Assembly: GCF_031599675.1 (NCBI RefSeq)
Contig: NZ_CP134223.1
Location: 2,356,001 to 2,420,000, forward strand
Reading direction: 5' to 3'
Source of the DNA: Paenibacillus pedocola
Lineage (GTDB): Bacteria; Bacillota; Bacilli; Paenibacillales; Paenibacillaceae
DNA length: 64,000 nt
Shown: one piece after another, positions 26,119 through 35,344 of the stretch
Layout: each line of letters opens with the position of its first letter
Numbering within the stretch: the first letter of the stretch is position 1
Position numbers and translations under genes: made by a program
Notes under the pieces: generated by a model
The model's input: the letters and a program-made list of their open reading frames with translations, nothing else
The model's database searches: none
What the model was told of the DNA's origin: nothing

Positions 26119-27549
26119 ATGATGAGCCTGGAAACTTTAAATGAACGCGTGAAAACCGACCTTTCCTATCTCGCCTACGGTGGTACGGATTGGGTACGTC
26201 CCTTTGAGCATCCGGAAGGGCATGTCTATGATGTCGTTATTGTGGGGGGCGGGCAGAGCGGACTGGGTGCGGCCTTTGGCCTGCTGCGTGAACGGATCTC
26301 CAATATTGTGATTATTGATGAGAACCGTGAAGGCCTAGAAGGACCTTGGGAAACGTATGCCCGGATGGTTACGCTGCGTACACCCAAGCATTTGACGTCC
26401 ATTGATCTGGGGATTCCTTCCCTGACCTTCCGTGCCTGGTGGGAAGCGCAAGCCGGTCCGCAGGGCTGGGAAGCCATCGACAAAATTCCGCGCGGGGACT
26501 GGATGAATTATTTGCGCTGGTACCGCCGGGTGCTCGGACTGCCGGTCATCAATGAAGTGACACTGAAGCTGATTGAGCCCGGGGAGGACGGGATTTACCG
26601 GCTGCATATCGGCGGGGCAGGGGCACCGTCCAGCCAGCTGCTGGCCCGCAAGATCGTGCTGGCTACCGGCATACAGGGCGGCGGCGAATGGCATGTGCCC
26701 GAAATGATTGCCGGCAATCTGCCGGAGCACTTGTATTCGCACACATCGGAAACCATTGATTTCAATGCACTGGCTGGCAAAAGAATTGGCATTCTCGGCG
26801 GCGGCGCTTCGGCATTTGACAATGCCAACTATGTGCTCTCGGAAGGTGCGGCAGAAGCCCATGTGTTCGTCCGTCGGGAGCAGCTGCCGAATGTGAATCC
26901 AATTCGCCAGATGGAACTCTCGGGGATGATCGAACGGTTCCATACGCTTGGAGATGCTGATAAATACGGGGTAATCTCGCATTTCTTCAAGTACAATCAG
27001 CCGCCGACGAACGATACCTTTGCCCGCGCAGCCGCGTGGCCGGGATTCAGCCTGCATCTCGGATCCCCCTGGCTGAAGGTGGAAGAGGTGGAGGATCAGG
27101 CGGTGGTGACCACGCCTAAGGGAGAGTTCGCTTTTGACTTCCTGATCGTCAGCACGGGGCTGCTCAGTGATCCGGGACTGCGGCCCGAGCTGAGGCTGGT
27201 CGAGAGTCATATCGCACGCTGGAGCGATTGCTATCAGGCTCCTGCAGAAATAGCCAATCCGCTGCTGGATGCACATCCTTACCTCAGTCCCGGCTTCGCG
27301 CTCCAGAGCCGGGATGAGGAAGGGAAGAAACTGCTGCACGGTTTATTCGTCTTCAATTATTCGGCACTGGCCAGCAACGGTTTGTCCGCCTCAGCCATAT
27401 CAGGGATCAGGAACGCAATTCCGAAGCTGGTCGGCGGGGTTGCGGATCAGCTGTTCACGGATGACCGTGAGACGATTCTGCACTCTTTTTACAATTATAA
27501 TGAGATTGAGTTTACCGGCGAATGGCTGCCGGCTAAGATTAAATCATAG
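26119..27549 (+). CDS. FAD-dependent NAD(P)-binding oxidoreductase (FMO-like)
   Basis: 476 residues. Two dinucleotide folds: VVIVGGGQSGLGAAFGLL (~residue 40) and RIGILGGGASAFDNANYVLS (~residue 220), as in flavin-containing monooxygenases. The segment KIVLATGIQGG closes the FAD domain. It probably hydroxylates or oxidises a small molecule using NAD(P)H and oxygen; the substrate is unknown. Cytoplasmic. First ATG (26119) has AAAGG nine bases upstream; a second ATG follows at 26122. It stands alone; an IS scar follows downstream. Confidence 0.85.
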   Translation: MMSLETLNERVKTDLSYLAYGGTDWVRPFEHPEGHVYDVVIVGGGQSGLGAAFGLLRERISNIVIIDENREGLEGPWETYARMVTLRTPKHLTSIDLGIPSLTFRAWWEAQAGPQGWEAIDKIPRGDWMNYLRWYRRVLGLPVINEVTLKLIEPGEDGIYRLHIGGAGAPSSQLLARKIVLATGIQGGGEWHVPEMIAGNLPEHLYSHTSETIDFNALAGKRIGILGGGASAFDNANYVLSEGAAEAHVFVRREQLPNVNPIRQMELSGMIERFHTLGDADKYGVISHFFKYNQPPTNDTFARAAAWPGFSLHLGSPWLKVEEVEDQAVVTTPKGEFAFDFLIVSTGLLSDPGLRPELRLVESHIARWSDCYQAPAEIANPLLDAHPYLSPGFALQSRDEEGKKLLHGLFVFNYSALASNGLSASAISGIRNAIPKLVGGVADQLFTDDRETILHSFYNYNEIEFTGEWLPAKIKS

Positions 27550-27935
27550 AGGTCACTTATCGAACAGTGTGTTCTGTTGGTTAATCAAAATGATGGACTG
27601 CACTCCATCAAGTAGACAGCGCAAATAATAAAAGATCCTTAAGCGGCCTTAGTCCTGAATTCAATTGGACTGAGGCCGTTTAAATTTTCCTGTAAACGTT
27701 CATTATTGTGGTACTTATAAGCTGGATTTTATATACATTGCAAAAGGGCTTCGATTGAGTACCGAACTCCTTTCAAAGAAAAGGTCGGTTCTGACAAACT
27801 GGTAAACGGGACATCTGGCTGGATGGATTTAGAGGCAACCCCCTTTTTGGGTTTTTAAAATGTGAAAAATTATAAGAGTGTTATAAACTTTTCTTCTTTT
27901 TATTCGTCTGTATAACAGAAAGGATGTGTTCTCTT
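27550..27935. other. Intergenic region with IS scar
   Basis: About 390 bases between the flavoprotein and the lipoprotein gene. The left half holds the IS3-family remnant described separately. The right half (27736-27935) has no gene that I can see; a weak hairpin AACCC/GGGTT followed by T5 is at 27837-27856. Confidence 0.6.
27594..27735 (-). mobile_element. IS3-family remnant (3' end of transposase)
   Basis: On the minus strand the bases 27724-27639 read YKYHNNERLQENLNGLSP then IEFRTKAA and a stop: the C-terminal tail of IS3/IS150-type OrfB integrase. Beyond the stop, 27594-27620 resembles an IS3 right end (TGGACTGC...AGTAGACAG, starting with TG). The frame closes upstream by a stop at about 27740, so only about 28 codons are left. 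It is a decayed or truncated copy; no left end was found in the window. Confidence 0.75.
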
Positions 27936-28454
27936 ATGAATAAATTTACACTGACCCTCGCTACTCTGTTACTCTTGACAACATTTCTTGCTGCATGTGG
28001 AAAGGAAGAGGTAACCCGTGCGAATAACCTTGCACAGGCAACAGCTAGTAATACGACTAGGTCTAACACTTCGGGTACGGACTCGATAACTGGGACAGAT
28101 AACAACTCTACTCCCTCCAGCAGCAATAAGATTAAATGGGATAAAATAAAAGATCCACTTATTGATGAGACAATGAAAGACAAGCTCAAAGCGTCAGTTG
28201 ATGCAATTGTTAATAAGCAAGTAGTCACGTTTCATAAGACACTTGGTCCCAATGTCGGTACCGTACACGATTATCTATTAAACAATCCAGTCAAATTCAC
28301 AGATGTTGGTGAAGCGCATGAAGAAGACGGGCGTATATTAGTGCTTATTAAGGGAGAAAGTCAAAGCAATGACGGTAATCCCTCGGAAATGGGGTATACA
28401 TTTTATTTCGAAAAAGATAAAAGTGGTGTTTGGCAGATTGTATCTATTGACTAG
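27936..28454 (+). CDS. Lipoprotein of unknown function, 172 aa
   Basis: Signal peptide MNKFTLTLATLLLLTTFLAA followed by Cys-Gly-Lys, a clean lipobox (LAAC), then a Thr/Ser/Asn-rich linker of ~40 residues and a compact domain of ~115 residues (KIKDPLIDETMKDKLKASVD onwards). I do not recognise the domain. Start: ATG 27936 with AAAGGA 11 bases upstream; ATG 27924 touches the site and would extend the signal by four residues. Membrane-anchored, outside the cell. A+T-rich like the DUF2785 gene. Confidence 0.75.
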   Translation: MNKFTLTLATLLLLTTFLAACGKEEVTRANNLAQATASNTTRSNTSGTDSITGTDNNSTPSSSNKIKWDKIKDPLIDETMKDKLKASVDAIVNKQVVTFHKTLGPNVGTVHDYLLNNPVKFTDVGEAHEEDGRILVLIKGESQSNDGNPSEMGYTFYFEKDKSGVWQIVSID

Positions 28455-28591
28455 AAGGTCTACCTGACTTTGAAAAGATACTATAGAGGCTGTCCATAAG
28501 CCATTAATTTAGAGGGAAATGCTTTAGGATTTTTCCTCTTCCGGAATGTAAAAAGACTGATTTAAATTCATCCCTTTTATCCCCAGGCTAG

Positions 28592-29086
28592 TTACTTCTC
28601 CGTTAGGCTCAATAAATCCGATTGTAGTTTTATCTCTTCACTGGGATTGGCGACGTATACGACCCATTGCTTAGGATTCCACAGGACATACGCCCGGGTG
28701 GATTCTGCGATAAAGCGCAGGGGAACCATGACACGCCCTTGTTTTAGGGTTGAGGCCGCTTCCAGTTTCACTTCTTTATTTCCGATCTTTGCTGTTTTTT
28801 GCCCAGCGACTAAGGTGATGGTCTCCCCGCCTGAGGTAATCGTCACAGTCTTAGACGACTTATTCCATTGTACCGAGCTGCCGGGTATTTGCTGGGCCAT
28901 TTTCAACGGAACCATGGTTGTTCCATTAGTGATATACGGGGCCACATCCGTTTCCACAGTAACGTTATTCATTCGAATTTCAATAGCTGAAGGAGCTGCT
29001 GAAGTGGTTCCAGTATTCAAGGGGTTTCCCGCGATCATTAGTGTCGCAGTGAGCCCGAGGACACCCGCTTTTACATGATTTTTCAC
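28592..29086 (-). CDS. Secreted copper-amine-oxidase N-terminal domain protein
   Basis: 164 residues: signal peptide (MKNHVKAGVLGLTATLMIAG) and one Cu_amine_oxidN1 stalk domain (TNGTTMVPLKMAQQIPGSSV, then GRVMVPLRFIAESTRAYVLW). In Paenibacillus such domains occur in many exported proteins, without oxidase activity; they probably bind cell-wall or surface partners. GTG start at 29086 with AGGAGG ten bases upstream. It converges with the lipoprotein gene at 27936; the gap of 137 bases has only a weak hairpin. Confidence 0.85.
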   Translation of the reverse strand: MKNHVKAGVLGLTATLMIAGNPLNTGTTSAAPSAIEIRMNNVTVETDVAPYITNGTTMVPLKMAQQIPGSSVQWNKSSKTVTITSGGETITLVAGQKTAKIGNKEVKLEAASTLKQGRVMVPLRFIAESTRAYVLWNPKQWVVYVANPSEEIKLQSDLLSLTEK

Positions 29087-29249
29087 GTGCTAATATCCTC
29101 CTTGTGCCATTTTAGAAATTAAAATTCTATATTTCAGACGCACCATAATCCAAAAAGTTAATAAGACGGTTAAGGTCTACTCTCTGGGGAGCATATCAAA
29201 CCCGACGCAGGGCACCTTTATTTGCTTGCGTGATAAAGGCTAGAAGACG

Positions 29250-29278
29250 TTGACCTTAAGTCCGGCCTCATTGATAAT
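29250..29278 (+). promoter_or_regulatory. Sigma-A promoter for the UbiD-type gene
   Basis: TTGACC (29250-29255), 17-base spacer, GATAAT (29273-29278), 40 bases before the ATG at 29319. Good match in both hexamers. Confidence 0.65.
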
Positions 29279-29318
29279 AAAGAGGTTCACATTTCTTCTG
29301 CAGATTGGAGTAAGACCA

Positions 29319-31154
29319 ATGACATATCGCAATTTGGAAGAGTGCATTACTGACCTGGAAAAGCACGGGCATTTGATCCGTATCCGGGAGGAGGTCGATC
29401 CTCATCTGGAGATGGCAGCCATCCATATGAAGGTATATGAGGCAGGCGGGCCTGCATTATTATTTGAAAAGGTTAAAGGCTCAAGGTTCCGGGCGGTGTC
29501 GAATCTTTTCGGGACGATCGAACGGAGCAAGTTCATTTTCCGTGACACGTGGGAGTCTTCCCAGAACGTCATTGCCCTGCGCGATGATCCGGTGAAGGCG
29601 CTTAAAGCACCGTTTAAATATATCGGTACAGGACTAGCAGCCCGGAAGGCGCTGCCGCTTAAGATGCCCGGCGGACTTCCGTCCGGCTTCGAGGAAATTC
29701 AAATCTCCGATCTGCCGCAGATCAAGCATTGGCAGGGGGATGGCGGAGCTTTTGTAACACTGCCGCAGGTGTATTCAGAGGATCCGGACAAGCCGGGTAT
29801 TATGAATTCGAATCTCGGAATGTACCGGATTCAGCTCAGCGGCAATGACTATGAGATCAATAAAGAAGTCGGGGTCCATTACCAGATTCACCGTGGTATA
29901 GGAATCCATCAGACCCATGCTACGAAGCGGGGCGAGCCGCTTAAGGTCAGCTGCTTTATCGGCGGTCCTCCGGCTCATACGCTGTCGGCTGTCATGCCGC
30001 TGCCTGAAGGCCTCAGTGAGATGACCTTCGCCGGCCTGCTGGGCGGACGCCACTTCCGCTACAGCTACGTCGATGGCTTCTGCATCAGCGCGGATGCTGA
30101 TTTTGTCATTACGGGTGAGATTTATCCCGGTGAGACGAAGCCGGAAGGCCCGTTTGGCGATCATTTGGGGTACTACAGCCTGATCCATCCTTTTCCGGTG
30201 ATGAAGGTACATAAGGTCTACGCCAAAAAAGGGGCAATCTTCCCCTTCACAGTCGTAGGCCGTCCACCGCAGGAGGATACAGCCTTCGGGGAGCTGATTC
30301 ATGAGCTGACCGGGAATGCCATCAAGAATGAGGTGCCGGGCGTAAAAGAAGTGCATGCCGTCGATGCTGCAGGGGTGCATCCGCTGTTGTTCGCAATCGG
30401 CAGTGAGCGCTACACTCCGTACCAGCAGCTGAAGCAGCCGGCGGAGCTTCTGACTATCGCCAACCGGGTACTGGGGACTGGCCAGCTTAGCCTGGCTAAA
30501 TATCTGTTCATCACTGCGGAAGAAGACCGGCCGATCAGCACGCATAACATTGCTGATTTCCTGACTTATATTCTGGAGCGGATAGATTTGCGGCGGGATA
30601 TTCATTTCCAGACCAATACTACGATTGACACACTGGATTATTCGGGAACGGGGATCAACAGCGGCAGCAAGGTGATTTTTGCAGCAGTGGGTGAGCAGAA
30701 AAGAAGCTTATGCACAGAGGTGCCGCAGTCATTGACGATGCTGGAAAACTTCAGTGAGGCTAAGCTGGTGCTGCCGGGCATCGTTGCACTGCAAGGCCCG
30801 GCGTTCAGTGCTTACGGGGAAGCCGAACTGGAAATGCGCCGCTTAAGCGCCGCCATTGAAGAGCAAGGGCCGCTTGCGGATTGTCCGATGATCATCCTTT
30901 GTGATGACAGCGGCTTTATCAGCGAGGATTTGAGCAATTTCCTGTGGGCAACCTTTACGCGCAGCAACCCTTCTCACGACATTTATGGTGTAAACAGCAC
31001 GGTACAGTTTAAGCATTGGTCTTGCGATAATGTTATTATCGACGCCCGCGTGAAGCCGCACCAGGCGCCGCCGTTAATCCCTGATCCGGCGGTGCAGCGC
31101 AATATTGAACGGTTATTCGTGCAGGGCGGAAGCCTTAGCGGCATCCGCAAATAG
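29319..31154 (+). CDS. UbiD-family decarboxylase
   Basis: 611 residues. UbiD/Fdc-type prenylated-FMN enzyme: HYQIHRGIGIHQTHA, GGPPAHTLSAVMPLP, GEIYPGETKPEGPFGDHLGY (with the conserved acidic residues of the active site) are all present. These enzymes decarboxylate unsaturated or aromatic acids. No UbiX (prenyl-FMN synthase) gene is adjacent, so it must be supplied elsewhere. Start: ATG 29319 (MTYRNLEECITDLEKHG) with TGGAG nine bases upstream; a longer frame exists but overlaps the promoter. The next gene converges with a six-base gap. Confidence 0.92.
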   Translation: MTYRNLEECITDLEKHGHLIRIREEVDPHLEMAAIHMKVYEAGGPALLFEKVKGSRFRAVSNLFGTIERSKFIFRDTWESSQNVIALRDDPVKALKAPFKYIGTGLAARKALPLKMPGGLPSGFEEIQISDLPQIKHWQGDGGAFVTLPQVYSEDPDKPGIMNSNLGMYRIQLSGNDYEINKEVGVHYQIHRGIGIHQTHATKRGEPLKVSCFIGGPPAHTLSAVMPLPEGLSEMTFAGLLGGRHFRYSYVDGFCISADADFVITGEIYPGETKPEGPFGDHLGYYSLIHPFPVMKVHKVYAKKGAIFPFTVVGRPPQEDTAFGELIHELTGNAIKNEVPGVKEVHAVDAAGVHPLLFAIGSERYTPYQQLKQPAELLTIANRVLGTGQLSLAKYLFITAEEDRPISTHNIADFLTYILERIDLRRDIHFQTNTTIDTLDYSGTGINSGSKVIFAAVGEQKRSLCTEVPQSLTMLENFSEAKLVLPGIVALQGPAFSAYGEAELEMRRLSAAIEEQGPLADCPMIILCDDSGFISEDLSNFLWATFTRSNPSHDIYGVNSTVQFKHWSCDNVIIDARVKPHQAPPLIPDPAVQRNIERLFVQGGSLSGIRK

Positions 31155-31160
31155 ACTGGA

Positions 31161-31538
31161 TTATTCCCTGGCGGGAACAATGACTTTGATATATTCGTGC
31201 TCACTTGCCCTTACGGCGATAGCCTCCTCCACGGGAATGCCTGGGATAGCATAGAGTTTGCTGCCCGCCTTGAACGTGGTGGAGAAATTGTTAGGGGAAC
31301 CCTGGATGCACTCACTGGACTGCAGCGTAATCTCTCCGATTTCCTGATCAATTTCTGTAACGGCTGTATCCGTTATGGCGTACACCCGGTCATTCCATTT
31401 CACCAGCGGGAACGGGGAGGAGGCTAGGGCTTGGACGGTCTGGTTATCGGCTGAAGGAGCAGGCTGCCCAGCATTTTGCCCGGTGGAAGAGCAGGCTGCA
31501 AGAAGGATAAGGCTGAGTAGAAGGATCAACTTTTTCAT
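31161..31538 (-). CDS. Small lipoprotein, 125 aa
   Basis: Signal MKKLILLLSLILLAACSSTG has a lipobox LAAC. After a Gln/Ala/Pro-rich linker there is an ~85-residue beta-rich domain (FPLVKWNDRVYAITDTAVTE onwards) not known to me. Surface-anchored. Start ATG 31538 with AGGAGGTG eleven bases upstream; a GTG at 31550 sits on the site. It converges with the UbiD-type gene. Confidence 0.8.
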   Translation of the reverse strand: MKKLILLLSLILLAACSSTGQNAGQPAPSADNQTVQALASSPFPLVKWNDRVYAITDTAVTEIDQEIGEITLQSSECIQGSPNNFSTTFKAGSKLYAIPGIPVEEAIAVRASEHEYIKVIVPARE

Positions 31539-31924
31539 GAATGAGCTCACCTCCTTGGTTAGACGCTGTCAAAGGCTGGAATGTTACTATTCTTGAAAGA
31601 TTTCAAGCTGTCCCTCGCTTCAATAGGAGGGGCATTTTTTTGTTGATTGTAGATTGAACTAGCAGCGGCCGAAAGTCCAAACATCCACCGCAGGTGCGAC
31701 TGACTTGTACTCAAAAACTTTAAGTTCACTCTATATATAATATTGAATAACACTGGAAGCAAGCTTCATTTGCTGCAAATAAATTTAAAAATGAAAATAT
31801 ATAGAAAATAATGTATAATCCTTGTATATTTCAAAAGGGAAAAAATGGATTATTCCTTCCGCTCTCCGTTTTGTATGTTTCTGTATCTTAATTTGTGCTA
31901 TCAGAACTTTTAGGAGGTTGGGAT
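31539..31924. other. Intergenic region with MITE relative
   Basis: About 390 bases. It holds the short MITE relative (31650-31735) and, beyond it, A+T-rich sequence with TATAAT at 31814-31819, a possible -10 for the glycosyltransferase gene; no good -35 was seen. Confidence 0.6.
31650..31735. mobile_element. Short MITE-like relative
   Basis: Left tip TAGATTGAACTAG and right tip TTAAGTTCACTCTATA are imperfect inverted repeats close to those of the element at 20031. Internal CAGCGGCCGAAAGTCCAAAC (from 31663) matches the internal segment of that element (from 20171) at about 19 of 23 positions. It is 86 bases, so an internally deleted or diverged copy. Confidence 0.55.
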
Positions 31925-32992
31925 ATGAGAATCGCGATTGTCAGCAATAAACGCTCCGGATTAGGCGGTATGGAGGCTGTATTCAGAACTGTAATGCAGG
32001 AGCTGGGCAGGAATCAGGATGAGGTCAAAATGTTTCTCATGGGCGGCTCGCTGGACAAAGATTGGCTGCAGGATATTGATCATGTGGAGATTGGTGATCA
32101 GCGGACGGACAATGCCCTTAAGAGAAGGTACAGCTTCACACTTCCGCTATTCAGGCAAATCAGGCGGTATAAGCCGGATGTTATCATTGGCTGTGATCCC
32201 AATGTAGTCTGTTACTGCAAATGGATGATGCGGATTATGAACCGCAAAACTCCAGTGGGAAGCTGGGTTCATAATGAACTGTCCACGCTCTGGAAGGTCC
32301 AATTGCTGAAATATGCCGATTTTCATCTCTCGATCAGCAAGGGGATCGCTGAGCAGATTCATAATGTAGTAGGCAGCGGGTCGAACAATAAAATCTTCGT
32401 AACCCATAATCCTGTTGATGTTGAGGTGCTGGAGGTGGCAAGGCCTGAAGTCCCTACATTTCTCTACATTGGAAGGCTGGAGAATCGGCAGAAAAGAGTG
32501 CGCGATTTAATTGAAGCCCTGGCTAAGCTTGAGGGAGAATGGAAAGCAGTTATTGTCGGTGACGGGCCGGACCGGGAGGAGGTCTATAATCTGGCCGAAT
32601 CCTATGGCATTAATGAGCGGATGGAGTGGATGGGCTGGCGCAAGAATCCCTGGTTAGAAATTCCGCGAGCATCGGCACTGGTGCTGACCTCTAACTTCGA
32701 AGGCTTCCCACTGGTTTTGCTGGAAGCAATGGCCAGAGGTATTCCTTGTTTAAGTACAGACTGCCAGCACGGACCTGCAGAAATCGTCATTCCGGAGAGC
32801 AATGGCTGGCTGGTCTCTGTGGGGGATGTTGAAGGCCTCGCCGCGACCATGCAGCAGATCATCAATCATCCGGAACAACTGCCGGATCCGCAATTCGTCA
32901 AAGAGTCAGTGGGCAAATTCAGCATCGCCAATGTAGTTAACAATATCAGAGGTATAATCGACAGGGAATTACAGTTGAAGATCTCCTCATAA
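31925..32992 (+). CDS. GT4-type glycosyltransferase
   Basis: 355 residues, GT-B fold. N-terminal MRIAIVSNKRSGLGGMEAVF (Gly-rich acceptor loop), C-terminal donor domain FLYIGRLENRQKRVRDLIEA, VIVGDGPDREEV, and the EX7E motif in TSNFEGFPLVLLEAMARG. Similar to WaaG/RfaG-like transferases acting on envelope glycans. Cytoplasmic or membrane-associated. Start ATG 31925 with AGGAGG seven bases upstream. The next gene, an acetyltransferase, is 25 bases downstream; whether they work together is unknown. Confidence 0.88.
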   Translation: MRIAIVSNKRSGLGGMEAVFRTVMQELGRNQDEVKMFLMGGSLDKDWLQDIDHVEIGDQRTDNALKRRYSFTLPLFRQIRRYKPDVIIGCDPNVVCYCKWMMRIMNRKTPVGSWVHNELSTLWKVQLLKYADFHLSISKGIAEQIHNVVGSGSNNKIFVTHNPVDVEVLEVARPEVPTFLYIGRLENRQKRVRDLIEALAKLEGEWKAVIVGDGPDREEVYNLAESYGINERMEWMGWRKNPWLEIPRASALVLTSNFEGFPLVLLEAMARGIPCLSTDCQHGPAEIVIPESNGWLVSVGDVEGLAATMQQIINHPEQLPDPQFVKESVGKFSIANVVNNIRGIIDRELQLKISS

Positions 32993-33017
32993 AAAACAGA
33001 TTAGGGATGATCAAAGC

Positions 33018-33584
33018 ATGGAAGTATTAGAAACAGAGCGTTTGATCTTAAGACGCTTCCAACCCGGGGATGGAGAGGATCTGCATGAGTATCTCTCCCG
33101 CGAGGAAGTTGTCAAATTCGAGCCCTATGGGGTTCATAGCGAAACAGAGAGCAGGGCAGAGGCGCTGCGGCGTTCGGAGGATCCTGCGTTTTGGGCAGTC
33201 TGTCTGAACGATTCAGGGAAGCTGATCGGCAATATATATTTTCAGCAGCAGATGCCGCATCATTTCCGGACTTGGGAGCTGGGCTATGTATTCAATACCG
33301 AATTTCAAGGCTGCGGTTATGCGGCGGAAGCCTGCCGTAAATTGCTGGAATACGGTTTTACCTCTTTGCAGGTCCGGCGTGTAACTGCACATTGTGATCC
33401 TGATAATGCCCCGTCCTGGCGGCTGCTGGAGAGACTGAACCTGCGCCGGGAAGGCCACTTCCTTCAGACCGGATATTTCAAAAAGGATGAACTGGGCCGC
33501 CCAAATTGGCATGATACGTATGCGTATGGATTGCTTGAGAATGAGTGGCAATCATCAAGAATGGTGAAAAGAGATGAAAATTAA
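33018..33584 (+). CDS. GNAT acetyltransferase (RimJ/RimL-like)
   Basis: 188 residues: ETERLILRRFQPGDGEDL at the N-terminus and the acetyl-CoA region GYVFNTEFQGCGYAAEACRK. The RimJ/RimL type acetylates protein N-termini or small amines. It overlaps the next gene (WYL regulator) by 11 bases (33574-33584), so they are translationally coupled. Confidence 0.85.
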   Translation: MEVLETERLILRRFQPGDGEDLHEYLSREEVVKFEPYGVHSETESRAEALRRSEDPAFWAVCLNDSGKLIGNIYFQQQMPHHFRTWELGYVFNTEFQGCGYAAEACRKLLEYGFTSLQVRRVTAHCDPDNAPSWRLLERLNLRREGHFLQTGYFKKDELGRPNWHDTYAYGLLENEWQSSRMVKRDEN

Positions 33585-34560
33585 CCGGCTGCTCGGGATT
33601 GTGGTGTATCTGCTTAACCGGGAGGTAGTCAGCGCCCGTACGCTTGCGGAGAACTTCGAAGTCTCCCCGCGCACCATCCAGCGTGATATGGAATCGATCG
33701 GTCTTGCCGGAATCCCCATAGGTTCGATCCAGGGCGTTAATGGGGGGTATTACATTCTGGACAGCTTCAAAATGAACAGGCAGCTGCTCCAGCCGGAGGA
33801 TTATAATTACATTGTAGCCGCGCTGAGAGGCCTCATCTCCGGATATAACAGCAGACGCGCAGAGGAAACGGTAGAAAAGATGTTGTCCTTATCCCCTGAA
33901 GGCAGTGAGGCAGTACAGCCGTTACAGCTGGATTTGGAAGTGCTGCGAGAGGGAAGCGGGACCGTACAGTACATTGAGATCATTGAGGAAGCTATACGCC
34001 AAAAATGTACGGTTCAGTTTCAATATACGAATGCCCGGCAGACGGTTTCCAGCCGGAGTGTAGAGCCCTTGCTTTTGTCGTATAAATGGTACGCGTGGTA
34101 TTTGTTCGCATATTGCCGTGACCGGAGGGATTACCGGCTGTTCCGGCTCTCGCGGATCAGGGAGATTCAGAACACCGGCGAAGCTTTTACGCAGGATCAC
34201 GGGAATGCAGCGCGTTTGCTTGCCGCTCATCAGGATCGTCGGCCCAATATCACAGTTAAGCTTGCTTGTCCGGCAGATCGGAGAGTACAGCTGGAGGAGG
34301 CTTTTCCAAAAGCAAGGCTGCTGGAAGAAAGGTGCACTGAACTGGTGATGGAATTTACGGTTCCTGAAGAAGAGAGCGGCTGGTTTGCTACCCTGCTGCT
34401 GCTCGGAGGCCAATGTACTGTACTTGAACCGGAATCGCTGCGGCTGAGGCTGCAAAGCCATGCCCGGATGATTTTACAGAAGTATGAAGGTAATGACGAC
34501 AGACAGTTGTCCGGATTGCCCGTTTATAATGGAGATATCCACACTATAAGGAGGGCTTGA
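33574..34560 (+). CDS. YafY-type HTH/WYL transcriptional regulator
   Basis: 328 residues, paralogous to the regulator at 5424: HTH (SARTLAENFEVSPRTIQRDM), WYL domain with LLLSYKWYAWYLFAYCRDRR, and a C-terminal WCX-like part. It sits between two GNAT genes, overlapping the first by 11 bases and ending one base before the second. Likely local regulator of this operon. Confidence 0.9.
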   Translation: MKINRLLGIVVYLLNREVVSARTLAENFEVSPRTIQRDMESIGLAGIPIGSIQGVNGGYYILDSFKMNRQLLQPEDYNYIVAALRGLISGYNSRRAEETVEKMLSLSPEGSEAVQPLQLDLEVLREGSGTVQYIEIIEEAIRQKCTVQFQYTNARQTVSSRSVEPLLLSYKWYAWYLFAYCRDRRDYRLFRLSRIREIQNTGEAFTQDHGNAARLLAAHQDRRPNITVKLACPADRRVQLEEAFPKARLLEERCTELVMEFTVPEEESGWFATLLLLGGQCTVLEPESLRLRLQSHARMILQKYEGNDDRQLSGLPVYNGDIHTIRRA

Positions 34561-34561
34561 G

Positions 34562-35140
34562 ATGGAGATTAAGTTACTGGACCCTTACACCGTTTGTCCT
34601 ATATTTGATACCGGTAGCTTTTTGCTAAGATTGGTACAGCAGGAGGATGCTGAAGATTTACTCGGGTGCTATTCGGACCCGGAGTCCATCCCCCTGTTTA
34701 ACAGCGACAACTGTCTTTACGGCTTCAGCATGCACCTGCTGGATGATATGAAGGCCACTATTGAAGCCTGGCTCGCAGAATACCAGGCACGGGGATTTGT
34801 ACGGTTCAGCATTATTGAGCAGACTTTTGGCAAGGTGATCGGGACGGTGGAGTTTTTTACCAGGGCAGTGCAATCCGCAGACGGACAGCATGAAGCCGGA
34901 ATTTTGCGGCTTGATCTTAAATCCGTTTATGAACGGGAAGCAGCGCTTTGCGAGATTCTGGAGCTGATAGAGTCGCGGTTTGGCGAGTATTTTGCATTCT
35001 CCAGTATATTGACTAAGGCAGTGCCCCAGGCTGCGGCAAGAATCAGCGTTCTGCATCGTCTGGGTTATCAGAGGATAGAGCAAAGCTCCGATTTACCGTA
35101 TGATGACTACTACATAAAAGAAATAAACACCGGATCGTAA
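34562..35140 (+). CDS. GNAT-family acetyltransferase
   Basis: 192 residues. N-terminal FLLRLVQQEDAEDLLGCYSD and central IIEQTFGKVIGTVEFF fit the GNAT fold, and ISVLHRLGYQRIEQ the C-terminal strand; the acetyl-CoA loop is weak (degenerate). Substrate unknown. Third gene of the operon with the GNAT and WYL genes; GGAGGGC precedes the ATG. A terminator follows. Confidence 0.8.
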   Translation: MEIKLLDPYTVCPIFDTGSFLLRLVQQEDAEDLLGCYSDPESIPLFNSDNCLYGFSMHLLDDMKATIEAWLAEYQARGFVRFSIIEQTFGKVIGTVEFFTRAVQSADGQHEAGILRLDLKSVYEREAALCEILELIESRFGEYFAFSSILTKAVPQAAARISVLHRLGYQRIEQSSDLPYDDYYIKEINTGS

Positions 35141-35175
35141 CCGGTTCGTTACATTTTCATACTGTTTCCCCTATC

Positions 35176-35222
35176 AGCCCGTCTGATCTCCCTATTTGGA
35201 GACTTGGACGGGCTAATCGTTT
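35176..35222 (+). terminator. Probable terminator
   Basis: AGCCCGTC (35176-35183) pairs with GACGGGCT (35207-35214); inner TCTCC/GGAGA. A short T4 follows after a few bases. Confidence 0.6.
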
Positions 35223-35344
35223 TGCTGAATAATGTCGAAAAAAAGAGTAGTAGTACCTCAGCATAGGAGGTTAGAATGGAACACTACAGAACAATTAACT
35301 TCGGCAGGAGATAAACTATTGAATTCAAGGGTGGTTGGCGGCGG

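Noticed and set aside
26335..27339. Long minus-strand frame (334 codons) opposite the flavoprotein gene
   Set aside because: It is fully antisense to a gene with clear family motifs and has no motifs of its own; a codon-bias artefact.
28513..28540. Hairpin AGAGGGAA/TTTCCTCT after the lipoprotein gene
   Set aside because: Imperfect stem, large loop and no T-run on either side; too weak to call as a terminator.
29775..30605. Minus-strand frame of 276 codons opposite the UbiD-type gene
   Set aside because: Shadow of the real gene, without motifs or ribosome site.
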